64,000 nt of DNA from Cohaesibacter haloalkalitolerans. Its GTDB lineage: Bacteria; Pseudomonadota; Alphaproteobacteria; Rhizobiales; Cohaesibacteraceae. The stretch lies in contig NZ_QNUM01000001.1 in the NCBI RefSeq assembly GCF_003574655.1, positions 620,001 to 684,000 on the forward strand, in the 5' to 3' direction. Shown piece by piece: positions 56,833 through 64,000 of the stretch (position 1 is the stretch's first letter; each line of letters starts with the position of its first letter). A program made the position numbers and the translations under genes. Under the pieces are notes generated by a model. That model had not been told where the DNA came from. It ran no database searches and saw nothing but the letters and a program-made list of their open reading frames with translations.

Positions 56833-57702
56833 ATGGGAATTTTGCAGATGAAACTCTTCCTATGTACACCCGTGAGGAATGCCGTGACTACGATCGATAG
56901 AACAATCGAGAGTGTCGTTGCGCAAAAAGGGGACTGCCAGATTTTCTATCACGTCAAGGATGCCTTGTCCGATGATGGAACAACCGAACGGCTCAAGGAA
57001 TGGGCCGAACGTCTGTCCGGGCACCCCACTGTTGCCTTCAGCTACAGCAGCAGCAAGGACAAGGGCATGTATGATGCCATTGCCGAGAGCTTTGACCTGC
57101 CTCAGGCCAGAGCTGCGGATTGGCTCTCCTGGATCAATGCCGACGACTATCTGATCGACAATGCGGTTGCATTCATTGGCGAGATTGATGGCATCAATCA
57201 GATCGATATCAGTTGGGTGGGTGGCAAAGCGACCATGCGTACCAAGGAGGGTAAAATCATTTCTTCCAAGCGACCGCTCACCTCCGCAGTAATCAAGCTT
57301 GGCCTGGCTGATGGAAAGCACATGGATTTTGTGCAGCAGGAAGGCACCTTCTTCAAACGCAAGGCGTGGGACGCCTGTGTTGACGTTGAAAAATTCAGGG
57401 CGTTTCGTTTGGCTGGTGACTGGTATCTCTGGTCTCAGCTTGCCCAGAAGCACGAGGTCTATTTCTGCTCAGAGCCGCTCGCTGTTTTCTGCCAGGCCGA
57501 AAGCCAGTTGTCTTCGGATCTTGATGCCTACCGCGATGAAATGGAGGGTGTCATTCCGAACGTGTCGCGGCGGCAAAGCATTAACGGCAATGCTGGCTAC
57601 AACAGCCTAGTCAATTTTCTCTATCCCACGGATCAGGGCATCTATCTCAGGAAAACTGTCATCAACGGCTATTACGATCACCGAAAGCAGAAGAGCATCT
57701 AG
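56833..57702 (+). CDS. GT2-family glycosyltransferase
   Basis: A 289-residue GT-A enzyme: LFLCTPVRNAVTTIDRTIESV, KDALSDDGT, SSSKDKGMYDAIAE and the DxD-like INADDY. The KGMYDAI and WINADD forms resemble WcaA/WcaE-type capsule glycosyltransferases. It follows the fusion gene by 14 bases and should act in the same assembly. The donor is unknown. An in-frame ATG at 56848 is an alternative start. Confidence 0.88.
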   Translation: MGILQMKLFLCTPVRNAVTTIDRTIESVVAQKGDCQIFYHVKDALSDDGTTERLKEWAERLSGHPTVAFSYSSSKDKGMYDAIAESFDLPQARAADWLSWINADDYLIDNAVAFIGEIDGINQIDISWVGGKATMRTKEGKIISSKRPLTSAVIKLGLADGKHMDFVQQEGTFFKRKAWDACVDVEKFRAFRLAGDWYLWSQLAQKHEVYFCSEPLAVFCQAESQLSSDLDAYRDEMEGVIPNVSRRQSINGNAGYNSLVNFLYPTDQGIYLRKTVINGYYDHRKQKSI

Positions 57703-58107
57703 GCGCTCTTCTTGTAGAGGTCAGGCTTTATGCTGTTCCTGCCAGAGGCCCGTGTGCCGGGGAAAGACGTCGGATTGGTCAAGTCGGACGTCTCGGTAAA
57801 GGGGTGCCATAAAACGGCTGCAATTGCTGTCCACTCTTCGAAGCTTAGTTTTGTCCAGATTTTATGGTAAATTCCTTCGTGTGTTTTTCACGAAAGCAGG
57901 TTAAAAGCACTAAGTTTCCTGTTTCAAAAATGGAATGGAATCGAATCAAGGATGTTTCGCTGCTTATGCCTGATCACGCTATGAGTGGCAGCGTGTGCCA
58001 TATGGTGCTGATCGGATTTCAAGGGCCCAGTAGTCCATCCGACATCCGAAGTCGCAGGCCCTAGCACGGGTGTCTGCATTATTGAATTGGAAGGTTTGCG
58101 TTGTTCA
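57703..58107. other. Intergenic region upstream of kpsMTE
   Basis: 405 bases without a credible gene. It holds two GACGTC palindromes 21 bases apart (57766-57771, 57787-57792) and a small hairpin (ttcgtg/cacgaa, 57876-57894), followed by an AT-rich stretch. It likely contains the promoter of the exporter operon. Confidence 0.4.
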
Positions 58108-58935
58108 ATGCTTGGTGTTTCGCGATTTATCAAAGTAACTGACATCAACGCAGCGCAGCTACGGAGCGGGGCTTATCGACAACGATCAGCCATCTGGGCT
58201 CTGGTTTTCAAAGAGTTCAAAATCAGACTTGGTAAGAGTCGCATCGGTTTTTTCTGGACCATGGTTGAGCCGATCATCGGCATGATCATGTTTGGTCTGA
58301 TCCGACTGTCAATCGGGCAGAGTGAAGTTCATCATGTGCCGGTAATGCTATTCATTGGTACCGGGTTCATCGTGTTCAATGCTTTCCGGTCCGGCATGAA
58401 CTTTATTCCCAACGCGATCATCGCCAATCAGGGCCTGCTCAATTACCCCCAGGTCAAGCCGATCGATACCATTCTGGCGCGCTTCATCCTTTCCATCTGG
58501 CTTCACCTTCTGGCCAGTTCCTTCATGCTGTTGCTGCTCTGGTGGGTTACTGGGGACCATCCATCCTTCGTCGACCCTTTGCTGTGCATCCAGACGCTTG
58601 TGCTTGCCACCCTGTTGGGGCTCGGTGTTGCCTTTTTGATCGCCATCTATGGTACGCAACACGAGAGCGTCTTCAAGCTGATTGGCATCATTGGTATGCC
58701 TATGATGATCCTGTCAGGTGTCATGATATCGATGAATGAGCTGTCGGCTTCAGCGAGACAGTATCTTGCCTGGAATCCGATCATCCATCTCGTTGAGGGC
58801 TTTCGTCACGGTGCCTTTGGTACGCGTCTGTTTCCCGAGTATGATCTGGGGTATCCGACCCTGGTGACAGTTCTGCTTTTGGGACTTGGCTATGCCCTTT
58901 ACTACAACTACCGTTTCAAACTGCTAATGAAATGA
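58108..58935 (+). CDS. kpsM: Capsule ABC transporter permease KpsM
   Basis: A 275-residue ABC-2 type permease with about six membrane segments. An N-terminal cytoplasmic helix (ALVFKEFKIRLGKSRIGFFWTMVEP) typical of KpsM/Wzm is present, with WNPIIHLVEGFRHGAF near the C-terminus. It moves the lipid-linked capsule across the inner membrane. A TTG at 58087 would add seven residues; the ATG is preferred. The stop overlaps kpsT (ATGA). Confidence 0.94.
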   Translation: MLGVSRFIKVTDINAAQLRSGAYRQRSAIWALVFKEFKIRLGKSRIGFFWTMVEPIIGMIMFGLIRLSIGQSEVHHVPVMLFIGTGFIVFNAFRSGMNFIPNAIIANQGLLNYPQVKPIDTILARFILSIWLHLLASSFMLLLLWWVTGDHPSFVDPLLCIQTLVLATLLGLGVAFLIAIYGTQHESVFKLIGIIGMPMMILSGVMISMNELSASARQYLAWNPIIHLVEGFRHGAFGTRLFPEYDLGYPTLVTVLLLGLGYALYYNYRFKLLMK

Positions 58936-59594
58936 TCCAGCTAGAGAATGTTTCCAAATACTATGCGACGCCGGGCGGGCGCCATTATGTGCTGAAGGAC
59001 GTTTCTTTCACGGTTCCTGATCATGCGCAGCTTGGCGTTCTGGGCCCCAATGGTGCTGGCAAGTCCACGCTGATGCGCCTGTTCTCCGGGGTTGATGTGC
59101 CAAACAAGGGACGGATCATCCGAACCGGCAGCATATCATGGCCCATGGGGTTGGCATCTTCGATGCAGAATGCCCTGACTGGTAAGGAAAACGCCCGGTT
59201 TGCCTGTCAGATTCAAGGTATTTCGCACAAGCAGGTCGGGGAAGTTGTCGAGGGGATACGGGACTTTGCTGAAATCGGCAAGTATTTTGATATGCCGGTT
59301 CGGACCTATTCATCTGGTATGAGGGCCCGCCTCAACTTTGCCATTGCCATGGCGTTCGACTTCAATTGCTATATCATTGACGAATTGACGGCCGTAGGTG
59401 ACCAGAATTTCAAGAACAAGAGTAGGGCCACATTCGAGAAGAAGCGCCAGAATGCCAGCTTCATCAAGGTTTCCCATAGTCTTGAGGAACTGAGGGCGGA
59501 ATGCAACATGGGCCTCGTTTTGAACAAGGGGTCCGCGACGATCTATGACAGTTTTGCTGAGGCCGAGGAAGTCTATTTGCAAAACATCAAGTGA
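58932..59594 (+). CDS. kpsT: Capsule ABC transporter ATP-binding protein KpsT
   Basis: A 220-residue ATPase with Walker A GPNGAGKST (38-46), the capsule-type signature YSSGMRARLNFA in place of LSGGQ, and Walker B YIIDE. It lacks the long C-terminal carbohydrate-binding domain of Wzt, so it is the generic KpsT type that recognises the conserved Kdo-lipid terminus. That fits the KpsS and KpsC genes here. Confidence 0.95.
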   Translation: MIQLENVSKYYATPGGRHYVLKDVSFTVPDHAQLGVLGPNGAGKSTLMRLFSGVDVPNKGRIIRTGSISWPMGLASSMQNALTGKENARFACQIQGISHKQVGEVVEGIRDFAEIGKYFDMPVRTYSSGMRARLNFAIAMAFDFNCYIIDELTAVGDQNFKNKSRATFEKKRQNASFIKVSHSLEELRAECNMGLVLNKGSATIYDSFAEAEEVYLQNIK

Positions 59595-59729
59595 CGTTCA
59601 AGACGATATTGTTCAATAATTGTCTAGCTCAGTAGAATACACGGCCATCTGGAAGAGTTTGTGCCCGAGTTCTCGTTATAACACCAACGAACACACTGTT
59701 CCCAAGCGTGGAGCCAAAGTGAAATAGCC

Positions 59730-60821
59730 ATGGCCAAAATTCAACTGTCCCTGTCAAGATTATTGCTGATTGTTCTGCTCATCATCCCGGTTATCCTTGT
59801 CATCATCTACGCCGTGTTGGTGGCTACTGACCGTTTCGAGAGCGGTGCTTCGGTCTATATTACCGAAGAGCAGGGGGCGTCGAGTGCGCTGGACTTGTCC
59901 TCTCTTGGCTTTACGACCACGAGCAATTCGCGTGAAATCATGGTGCTCAAGGCCTTCATCGACTCTCAGGGCATGATGATGCGGCTGGACAAGGACTTAC
60001 ATCTTCTTGATCATTTCTCAAGCTCCGGGGCTGACATATTCTCTCGTCTTGAGACGGGGGCTCCCATCGAGATTGCCTATGAATATTACAAGAAACGGAT
60101 CAAGACCAACTTCGATGATCAGGCCCAGCTGCTCGAAATCTCGGTTCAGACTTTTGACAATGAGTTTTCCAAGAAGGTTCTTGATCGGATCCTTGCGCAT
60201 TCGCAGGACTTCATCGATCAGTTGAACGAGCAAATCAAGTCATCGCAGCTCCTCTTCTTTCAGGCGGAGGTGAAGACTTCCGAGAATGAGTTGATCGAGG
60301 CACGAAACCGCCTTACTGAGTTTCAGCGCGAGAATGCCATTTTCTCCACGGATCTGGCAACAAAGACCATTGGTGGCACGATTTCCGGCTTGGAACAGCA
60401 ATTGGCCGCTCGGCAGGCCGATTTGAGTTCCCGCCTCGGGGTGCTGGACGAGAGTTCGCCAACGGTCAAGCGCATCCGGGCGGAGATCGAAGCCCTGAAA
60501 GACCAGATCAACAAGGAGAACGCCAGGCTGGCGTCCGACAAGGGCAACTCACTGAGCGAGTTGGACAGTAAGTTTCGCGAAATCGAATTGCTGATTGAAT
60601 ACAAGACCTTGCGCTACAAGGCCAACTTGCAGGCCTATGAGCAGGCCCAGCTGGATACGGCGCGCCGATTGCGGTTCCTGACCATTGTTGCCGAGCCGAC
60701 CGTGGCGGAAAGCGCTCTCTATCCTGATCGCATATACATGGTGATAACGGGGTCTATTCTGGCGTTTGTCTTCTACTTCCTGGTCACGATTTCCATCGCC
60801 ATCATTCGCGAGCACTCATAG
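59730..60821 (+). CDS. kpsE: Capsule export inner-membrane polysaccharide co-polymerase KpsE
   Basis: A 363-residue PCP-3 family protein. It has a membrane segment at about 9-31, a large periplasmic region with coiled coil (about 180-310: ENELIEARNRLTEFQREN and repeated Leu/Glu heptads), and a second membrane segment near the C-terminus (about 337-357). YPDRIYMVITGSILAF matches KpsE-type ends. It should bridge KpsMT to the outer-membrane lipoprotein. It follows kpsT by 135 bases and is the last capsule gene before a terminator. Confidence 0.93.
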   Translation: MAKIQLSLSRLLLIVLLIIPVILVIIYAVLVATDRFESGASVYITEEQGASSALDLSSLGFTTTSNSREIMVLKAFIDSQGMMMRLDKDLHLLDHFSSSGADIFSRLETGAPIEIAYEYYKKRIKTNFDDQAQLLEISVQTFDNEFSKKVLDRILAHSQDFIDQLNEQIKSSQLLFFQAEVKTSENELIEARNRLTEFQRENAIFSTDLATKTIGGTISGLEQQLAARQADLSSRLGVLDESSPTVKRIRAEIEALKDQINKENARLASDKGNSLSELDSKFREIELLIEYKTLRYKANLQAYEQAQLDTARRLRFLTIVAEPTVAESALYPDRIYMVITGSILAFVFYFLVTISIAIIREHS

Positions 60822-60871
60822 CTCCGGAAAGGCTGGCGGTTCTGCTGCCAACAGGAGATCTCATCACACAT

Positions 60872-60910
60872 AAAAAGCCGCCATCAGTTGAACGCTGATG
60901 GCGGCTTTTT
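60872..60910. terminator. Strong bidirectional terminator between kpsE and the DadA-like gene
   Basis: A perfect 16-bp stem, aaaaagccgccatcag paired with ctgatggcggcttttt, around a 7-base loop. It lies between convergent stops and marks the end of the capsule locus. Confidence 0.93.
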
Positions 60911-60955
60911 GTTGTTCTGGGGGCGTCGTGCTGCCTCGTCTGACCTTCTGCCTTG

Positions 60956-62203
60956 TTACCGGATGGAGATCACGGCGCGATTGTCCGGCGACAGGGCGTC
61001 GGAGAGGGCGCTGGTCTTGCCTTCCATGACATCGATAAGCAGCTTTGCCGTGGTCGGGCCTTGGGTGAAGCCCTGATGGCCATGACCGAAGTGGAACCAC
61101 AGCCCCTTGTGCTTCTGGGCCGCACCCACAACCGGCAGCATGTCCGGCATGCAAGGACGGTTGCCAAACCATGGCTCGGCTTCGACCATTTCGCCGACAT
61201 CCATCAACTCGCGGGCACTCTTGAGGCCGTGCATGAGCTGTTTGGGGTTGGCCGGATCCTTGCGGCTGACCAGTTCGGCACCAGTGGCAATGCGCATGCC
61301 CTTTTCCATCGGGGCAAAGACGCAGCCGTTGGCGTAGTCCTGGATCGGGCGGGACAGCGGCTTGTCCATCTTGAAATGGGCATGGTAGCCGCGTTTGTAG
61401 ACCATCTTGACCTTGTAGCCGAACGGAGCGAGCAGATCCGGTGCCCATGGGCCCAGAGCCACGACGACTTCATTTGCGGAAATCGCGCCATCATCGCCTT
61501 TCACTTCCCAGCCTGTTGCTGTCTGCTTGAGGCTCATGGCGTCGCCCTTGACGAAGGAGCCTCCGCGCTTGATGAACAGGTCTGCATAGGCCGAGGTGAG
61601 GCCTCCCGGGCTTGAGCAGGCCCAGGTATCTGTCCAGTGAATGGCGCCGGATACATCGACTTTGAGGGCCGGTTCGAGGGCGCGCAGTTCCTTGCCGTCC
61701 ACCATGCGCAGCGGCACGTCATACATCGAGGCGATGCGCTCTGCGTCACGGGACTGTTCGTCAAAGGAGCGTTTGTTGCGGCACAGCTTGAAAAAGCCCT
61801 TGCGCTCAATGAGGTGTTCAGCGCCGGAGGCTTCGATAAGTGGCTGATGATCGTCCGTGCATTTGACTGTCATCTGCTCAAAGATCTTGGAGATGCGCCG
61901 ATGCGGCGTTTCTCCGGAATAGAGGAAGTAGGTCCACAGGGACGGCATGATGTTAGGCATGTCCTTCCAGTGGTAGACGATGTCGTTGGTGCGGCCGATA
62001 CCGTATAGGAACAGCGTCACCAGATTGTGGGGGATGTGGTATGGTTCGGCGGCTTCGCGCTGGATAAGGCCAGCGTTGCCATAGCTTGTTTCAAGGCCCG
62101 GATTGGAACGGTCCAAAAGGGTGACAGTGTGTCCGCGCTCTTGCAGGGCGAGGGCCGTACTGACGCCAACCATACCGGCGCCAAGAACGATTATCTCAGA
62201 CAT
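60956..62203 (-). CDS. DadA-type FAD-dependent D-amino-acid dehydrogenase/oxidoreductase
   Basis: A 415-residue DAO-family flavoprotein with the FAD-binding GAGMVGVSTALALQERGHTVTLLDR at the N-terminus. C-terminal elements typical of DadA (MPDMLPVVGA, FGHGHQGFTQGPTTAKLL) are also present. Members oxidise D-amino or other secondary amines and pass electrons to the quinone pool. It sits 27 bases downstream of ridA, which removes reactive imine products of such enzymes. The exact substrate is not evident; the neighbouring amidase hints at an amide or modified amino acid. Confidence 0.85.
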   Translation of the reverse strand: MSEIIVLGAGMVGVSTALALQERGHTVTLLDRSNPGLETSYGNAGLIQREAAEPYHIPHNLVTLFLYGIGRTNDIVYHWKDMPNIMPSLWTYFLYSGETPHRRISKIFEQMTVKCTDDHQPLIEASGAEHLIERKGFFKLCRNKRSFDEQSRDAERIASMYDVPLRMVDGKELRALEPALKVDVSGAIHWTDTWACSSPGGLTSAYADLFIKRGGSFVKGDAMSLKQTATGWEVKGDDGAISANEVVVALGPWAPDLLAPFGYKVKMVYKRGYHAHFKMDKPLSRPIQDYANGCVFAPMEKGMRIATGAELVSRKDPANPKQLMHGLKSARELMDVGEMVEAEPWFGNRPCMPDMLPVVGAAQKHKGLWFHFGHGHQGFTQGPTTAKLLIDVMEGKTSALSDALSPDNRAVISIR

Positions 62204-62230
62204 TTTCTTGTTCTTTCAAAGTGTGAAGCC

Positions 62231-62566
62231 TCAGGCTTCGGCAATGACTGTAATTTCCACTTTCGCGTCGATCATCAAGGTGCAGCCGATTGTGGTGCGG
62301 ACCGGCAGGGGATCGGAGAAATAGCTCGCATAGACAGCGTTGAAGGCAGCAAAGTCTGCCGGGTCTGTCAGATAGCATGTGCAGGAGACGACATTGGACA
62401 GGGAGAGGCCTTCGCCCTCCAGTGTCTTCTTGATGCCCTCGAGACAGTTTTTGGTTTGAGCTTCGATCCCTTCCGGTACGCTGCCGTCTGCGTTGAAGCC
62501 GATTTCACCGGAGAGGTAAACGGTTGAGCCGGAACGGCGGACTTTGGAAAATGGGAGGTTTGCCAT
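62231..62566 (-). CDS. ridA: RidA-family enamine/imine deaminase
   Basis: A 111-residue RidA/YjgF/UK114 protein: VYLSGEIGFNADGSVPEGIEAQTKNCLEGIKKTLE and the C-terminal PVRTTIGC segment with the conserved Arg. It forms trimers and hydrolyses reactive enamines and imines, for example 2-iminoacids made by amino-acid oxidases. Co-transcription with the DadA-like gene supports that role. Confidence 0.9.
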   Translation of the reverse strand: MANLPFSKVRRSGSTVYLSGEIGFNADGSVPEGIEAQTKNCLEGIKKTLEGEGLSLSNVVSCTCYLTDPADFAAFNAVYASYFSDPLPVRTTIGCTLMIDAKVEITVIAEA

Positions 62567-62617
62567 CTTAGTTCCTTGAAGGGTTATTGAGTTTGGAGGA
62601 TTCAGGAGGAGTCGGTA

Positions 62618-64000
62618 TCATTCGAAATTCAGGAACCCTTCGGCCTGGCTGATCGGGTCAGCCGCCTTGAGCAATGCAAGATCCGGGCCTGTTGGCGCCA
62701 GACCGTCGATGGAAGCGATAATGGCCTCCAGTTCTGCGGCCACGGCAAGGACGCCGAGGTCATCATGGCGGCGCCCGACAATCTGCAGGCCGAACGGCAT
62801 GTTGTTGGCATCGCGGCCACAGGGGATGGTGATGGACGGATGACCGGGGATGGTGGAGGCATAGGCCATGGCCAGCCAATGATAATAGCTCTTGGTCGGT
62901 TTGCCGTCGATTTCTGCCGGGAACAGTTCGCGCCACGGACGCGGGCTGATGGTGACGGCAGGCGAAATCAGATAGTCGTGATGCTCGAAGAAGGCCTGCC
63001 AGTCACGATAGTAGCGGCTCTGGGCAAACATCGCCTGCGCCACATCTTCGGCGGAATAGCTGCGACCTTCCTTGACGTTCTCGGTAACGTTTGGCCCGAC
63101 CAGATGGGGCTTTGTGTCTACCAAAGTTGCATGAATGCCTAAAAACTGAACACCGCGCAGCACAGAGAATATGCGGTCGGCATCGGTGCATTTGGGGCTC
63201 TTTGCATCAACCTGCCCGAAGAAGGGGGCAAGCTGCGGCATGATCGCGCGGAAATGGTCGCGGATGATGCTTTCGGTCGGGGCGAAGTCATAGTCTTCGG
63301 TCATGGCAATGCGCAGCGAGGAAAGGTCAACTCTCGGCAGATTGGCAAAGGAGGCCGGGTTCCATGGGGTCTTGCCATCGGTGATGATGGTGTAGGGGTC
63401 CTTGCGGTCCGGACGGGCCAGAACCGAGAGCATCAGTGCTGTGTCAGCGACGCTGCGCCCCATCGGGCCGGAGGTCGGCATCGGGATAAGGGCGGCCGCA
63501 CGGGTATCACCCGGCACAACGCCCGGGCTGGGGCGATAGCCGACGATGCCACAAAAGGCCGCCGGGTTGCGCAGGGAACCGCCGGTGTCCGATCCGGTTG
63601 CCAAAGGCGCGTAGCCGCAGGCCAGACTGACCGCCGAGCCGCCCGAAGACCCGGCGCAGGTACGGGTCAAGTCATGGGGATTGGCGGTGACACCATAGAC
63701 CCGGTTGCGGGTATTGCCTCCGGCGCTCCACTCGGGATTGTTGGTCTTGCCCACCGGCATGGCGCCAGCCTTGCGCATGGCTGCGACAATGGCGTCATCA
63801 CGGGTGGCGATATTGTCCTTGAAGGCTTCGGAGCCGAAGGTCGTGGGCAGGCCCTTGACGTCGATCATGTCTTTGACGCCGAACGGCAGGCCGTGCAACG
63901 GGCCGAGCGCCTCGCCGTCCATGACAGCCTGTTCTGCGGCCTTGGCTTCCTCAAGCAGCGCATCAAAGCGGCGGGCGACGAGGGCGTTGACAGCATGGTC
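62618..64000 (-). CDS. Amidase-signature-family amidase (5' end outside window)
   Basis: The frame is open to the window edge, so the N-terminus is missing; about 460 residues are visible. The Ser-cisSer-Lys triad is readable: Lys in PFGVKDM, cis-Ser in CAGSSGGSA, nucleophile Ser in GSDTGGSLRNPA. An internal ATG at 63922 is not the true start, because the preceding 26 codons continue the family alignment (EEAKAAEQAV before GPLHGLPFG). It hydrolyses an amide bond; the substrate is unknown. It is first in the visible amidase-ridA-dadA unit. Confidence 0.92.
   Translation of the reverse strand, partial: DHAVNALVARRFDALLEEAKAAEQAVMDGEALGPLHGLPFGVKDMIDVKGLPTTFGSEAFKDNIATRDDAIVAAMRKAGAMPVGKTNNPEWSAGGNTRNRVYGVTANPHDLTRTCAGSSGGSAVSLACGYAPLATGSDTGGSLRNPAAFCGIVGYRPSPGVVPGDTRAAALIPMPTSGPMGRSVADTALMLSVLARPDRKDPYTIITDGKTPWNPASFANLPRVDLSSLRIAMTEDYDFAPTESIIRDHFRAIMPQLAPFFGQVDAKSPKCTDADRIFSVLRGVQFLGIHATLVDTKPHLVGPNVTENVKEGRSYSAEDVAQAMFAQSRYYRDWQAFFEHHDYLISPAVTISPRPWRELFPAEIDGKPTKSYYHWLAMAYASTIPGHPSITIPCGRDANNMPFGLQIVGRRHDDLGVLAVAAELEAIIASIDGLAPTGPDLALLKAADPISQAEGFLNFE

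Noticed and set aside
57864-58064. 66-codon open frame before kpsM
   Set aside because: No recognisable features and no good start site; treated as intergenic.

Overview
The window looks like a chromosomal segment of a marine-type alphaproteobacterium, probably Hyphomicrobiales. The grounds are the GC-rich coding sequence, a membrane urate oxidase carrying cytochrome c, the urt-ure urea operon, and a capsule locus with the rhizobial rkp-type polyketide/lipid genes. The genus cannot be fixed from the sequence alone. I saw no tRNA, rRNA, insertion sequence or CRISPR array.

Region 1 (1-6870) is purine/urate catabolism: the end of xdhC, an NCS2 purine permease, allA, a puuE-uraD fusion, hiuH, a LysR regulator and puuD. 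Together they take urate to ureidoglycolate and urea; allantoate hydrolysis is not encoded here. Region 2 (6910-17900) is one long minus-strand operon, urtABCDE-ureDABCEFG (urea ABC transporter plus urease), behind a textbook sigma-54 promoter. The two regions fit together: purines yield urea, urea yields ammonia, and the operon looks nitrogen-controlled.

Region 3 (18368-60821) is a capsule locus of about 42 kb. It holds sulfate activation (cysD, cysNC) with the PAP phosphatase cysQ, GDP-fucose synthesis (gmd, fcl), several GT4 and GT2 glycosyltransferases, and four proteins with sulfotransferase domains. Two of those carry coiled coils and one is a GT2-sulfotransferase-GT2 fusion. It also has a GSCFA/SGNH pair, three single-domain KpsC-like Kdo transferases, KpsS, and a reducing type I PKS with an alpha-oxoamine synthase and a short-chain reductase (rkpA/G/H-like). 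Export is by an outer-membrane lipoprotein (OPX) and KpsM, KpsT and KpsE. My reading is a sulfated, probably fucosylated polysaccharide exported by an ABC transporter, made on a Kdo-linked lipid terminus that the PKS branch builds or remodels.

Region 4 (60872-64000) starts after a strong bidirectional terminator and holds amidase, ridA and a DadA-type FAD oxidoreductase on the minus strand. The amidase runs off the window.
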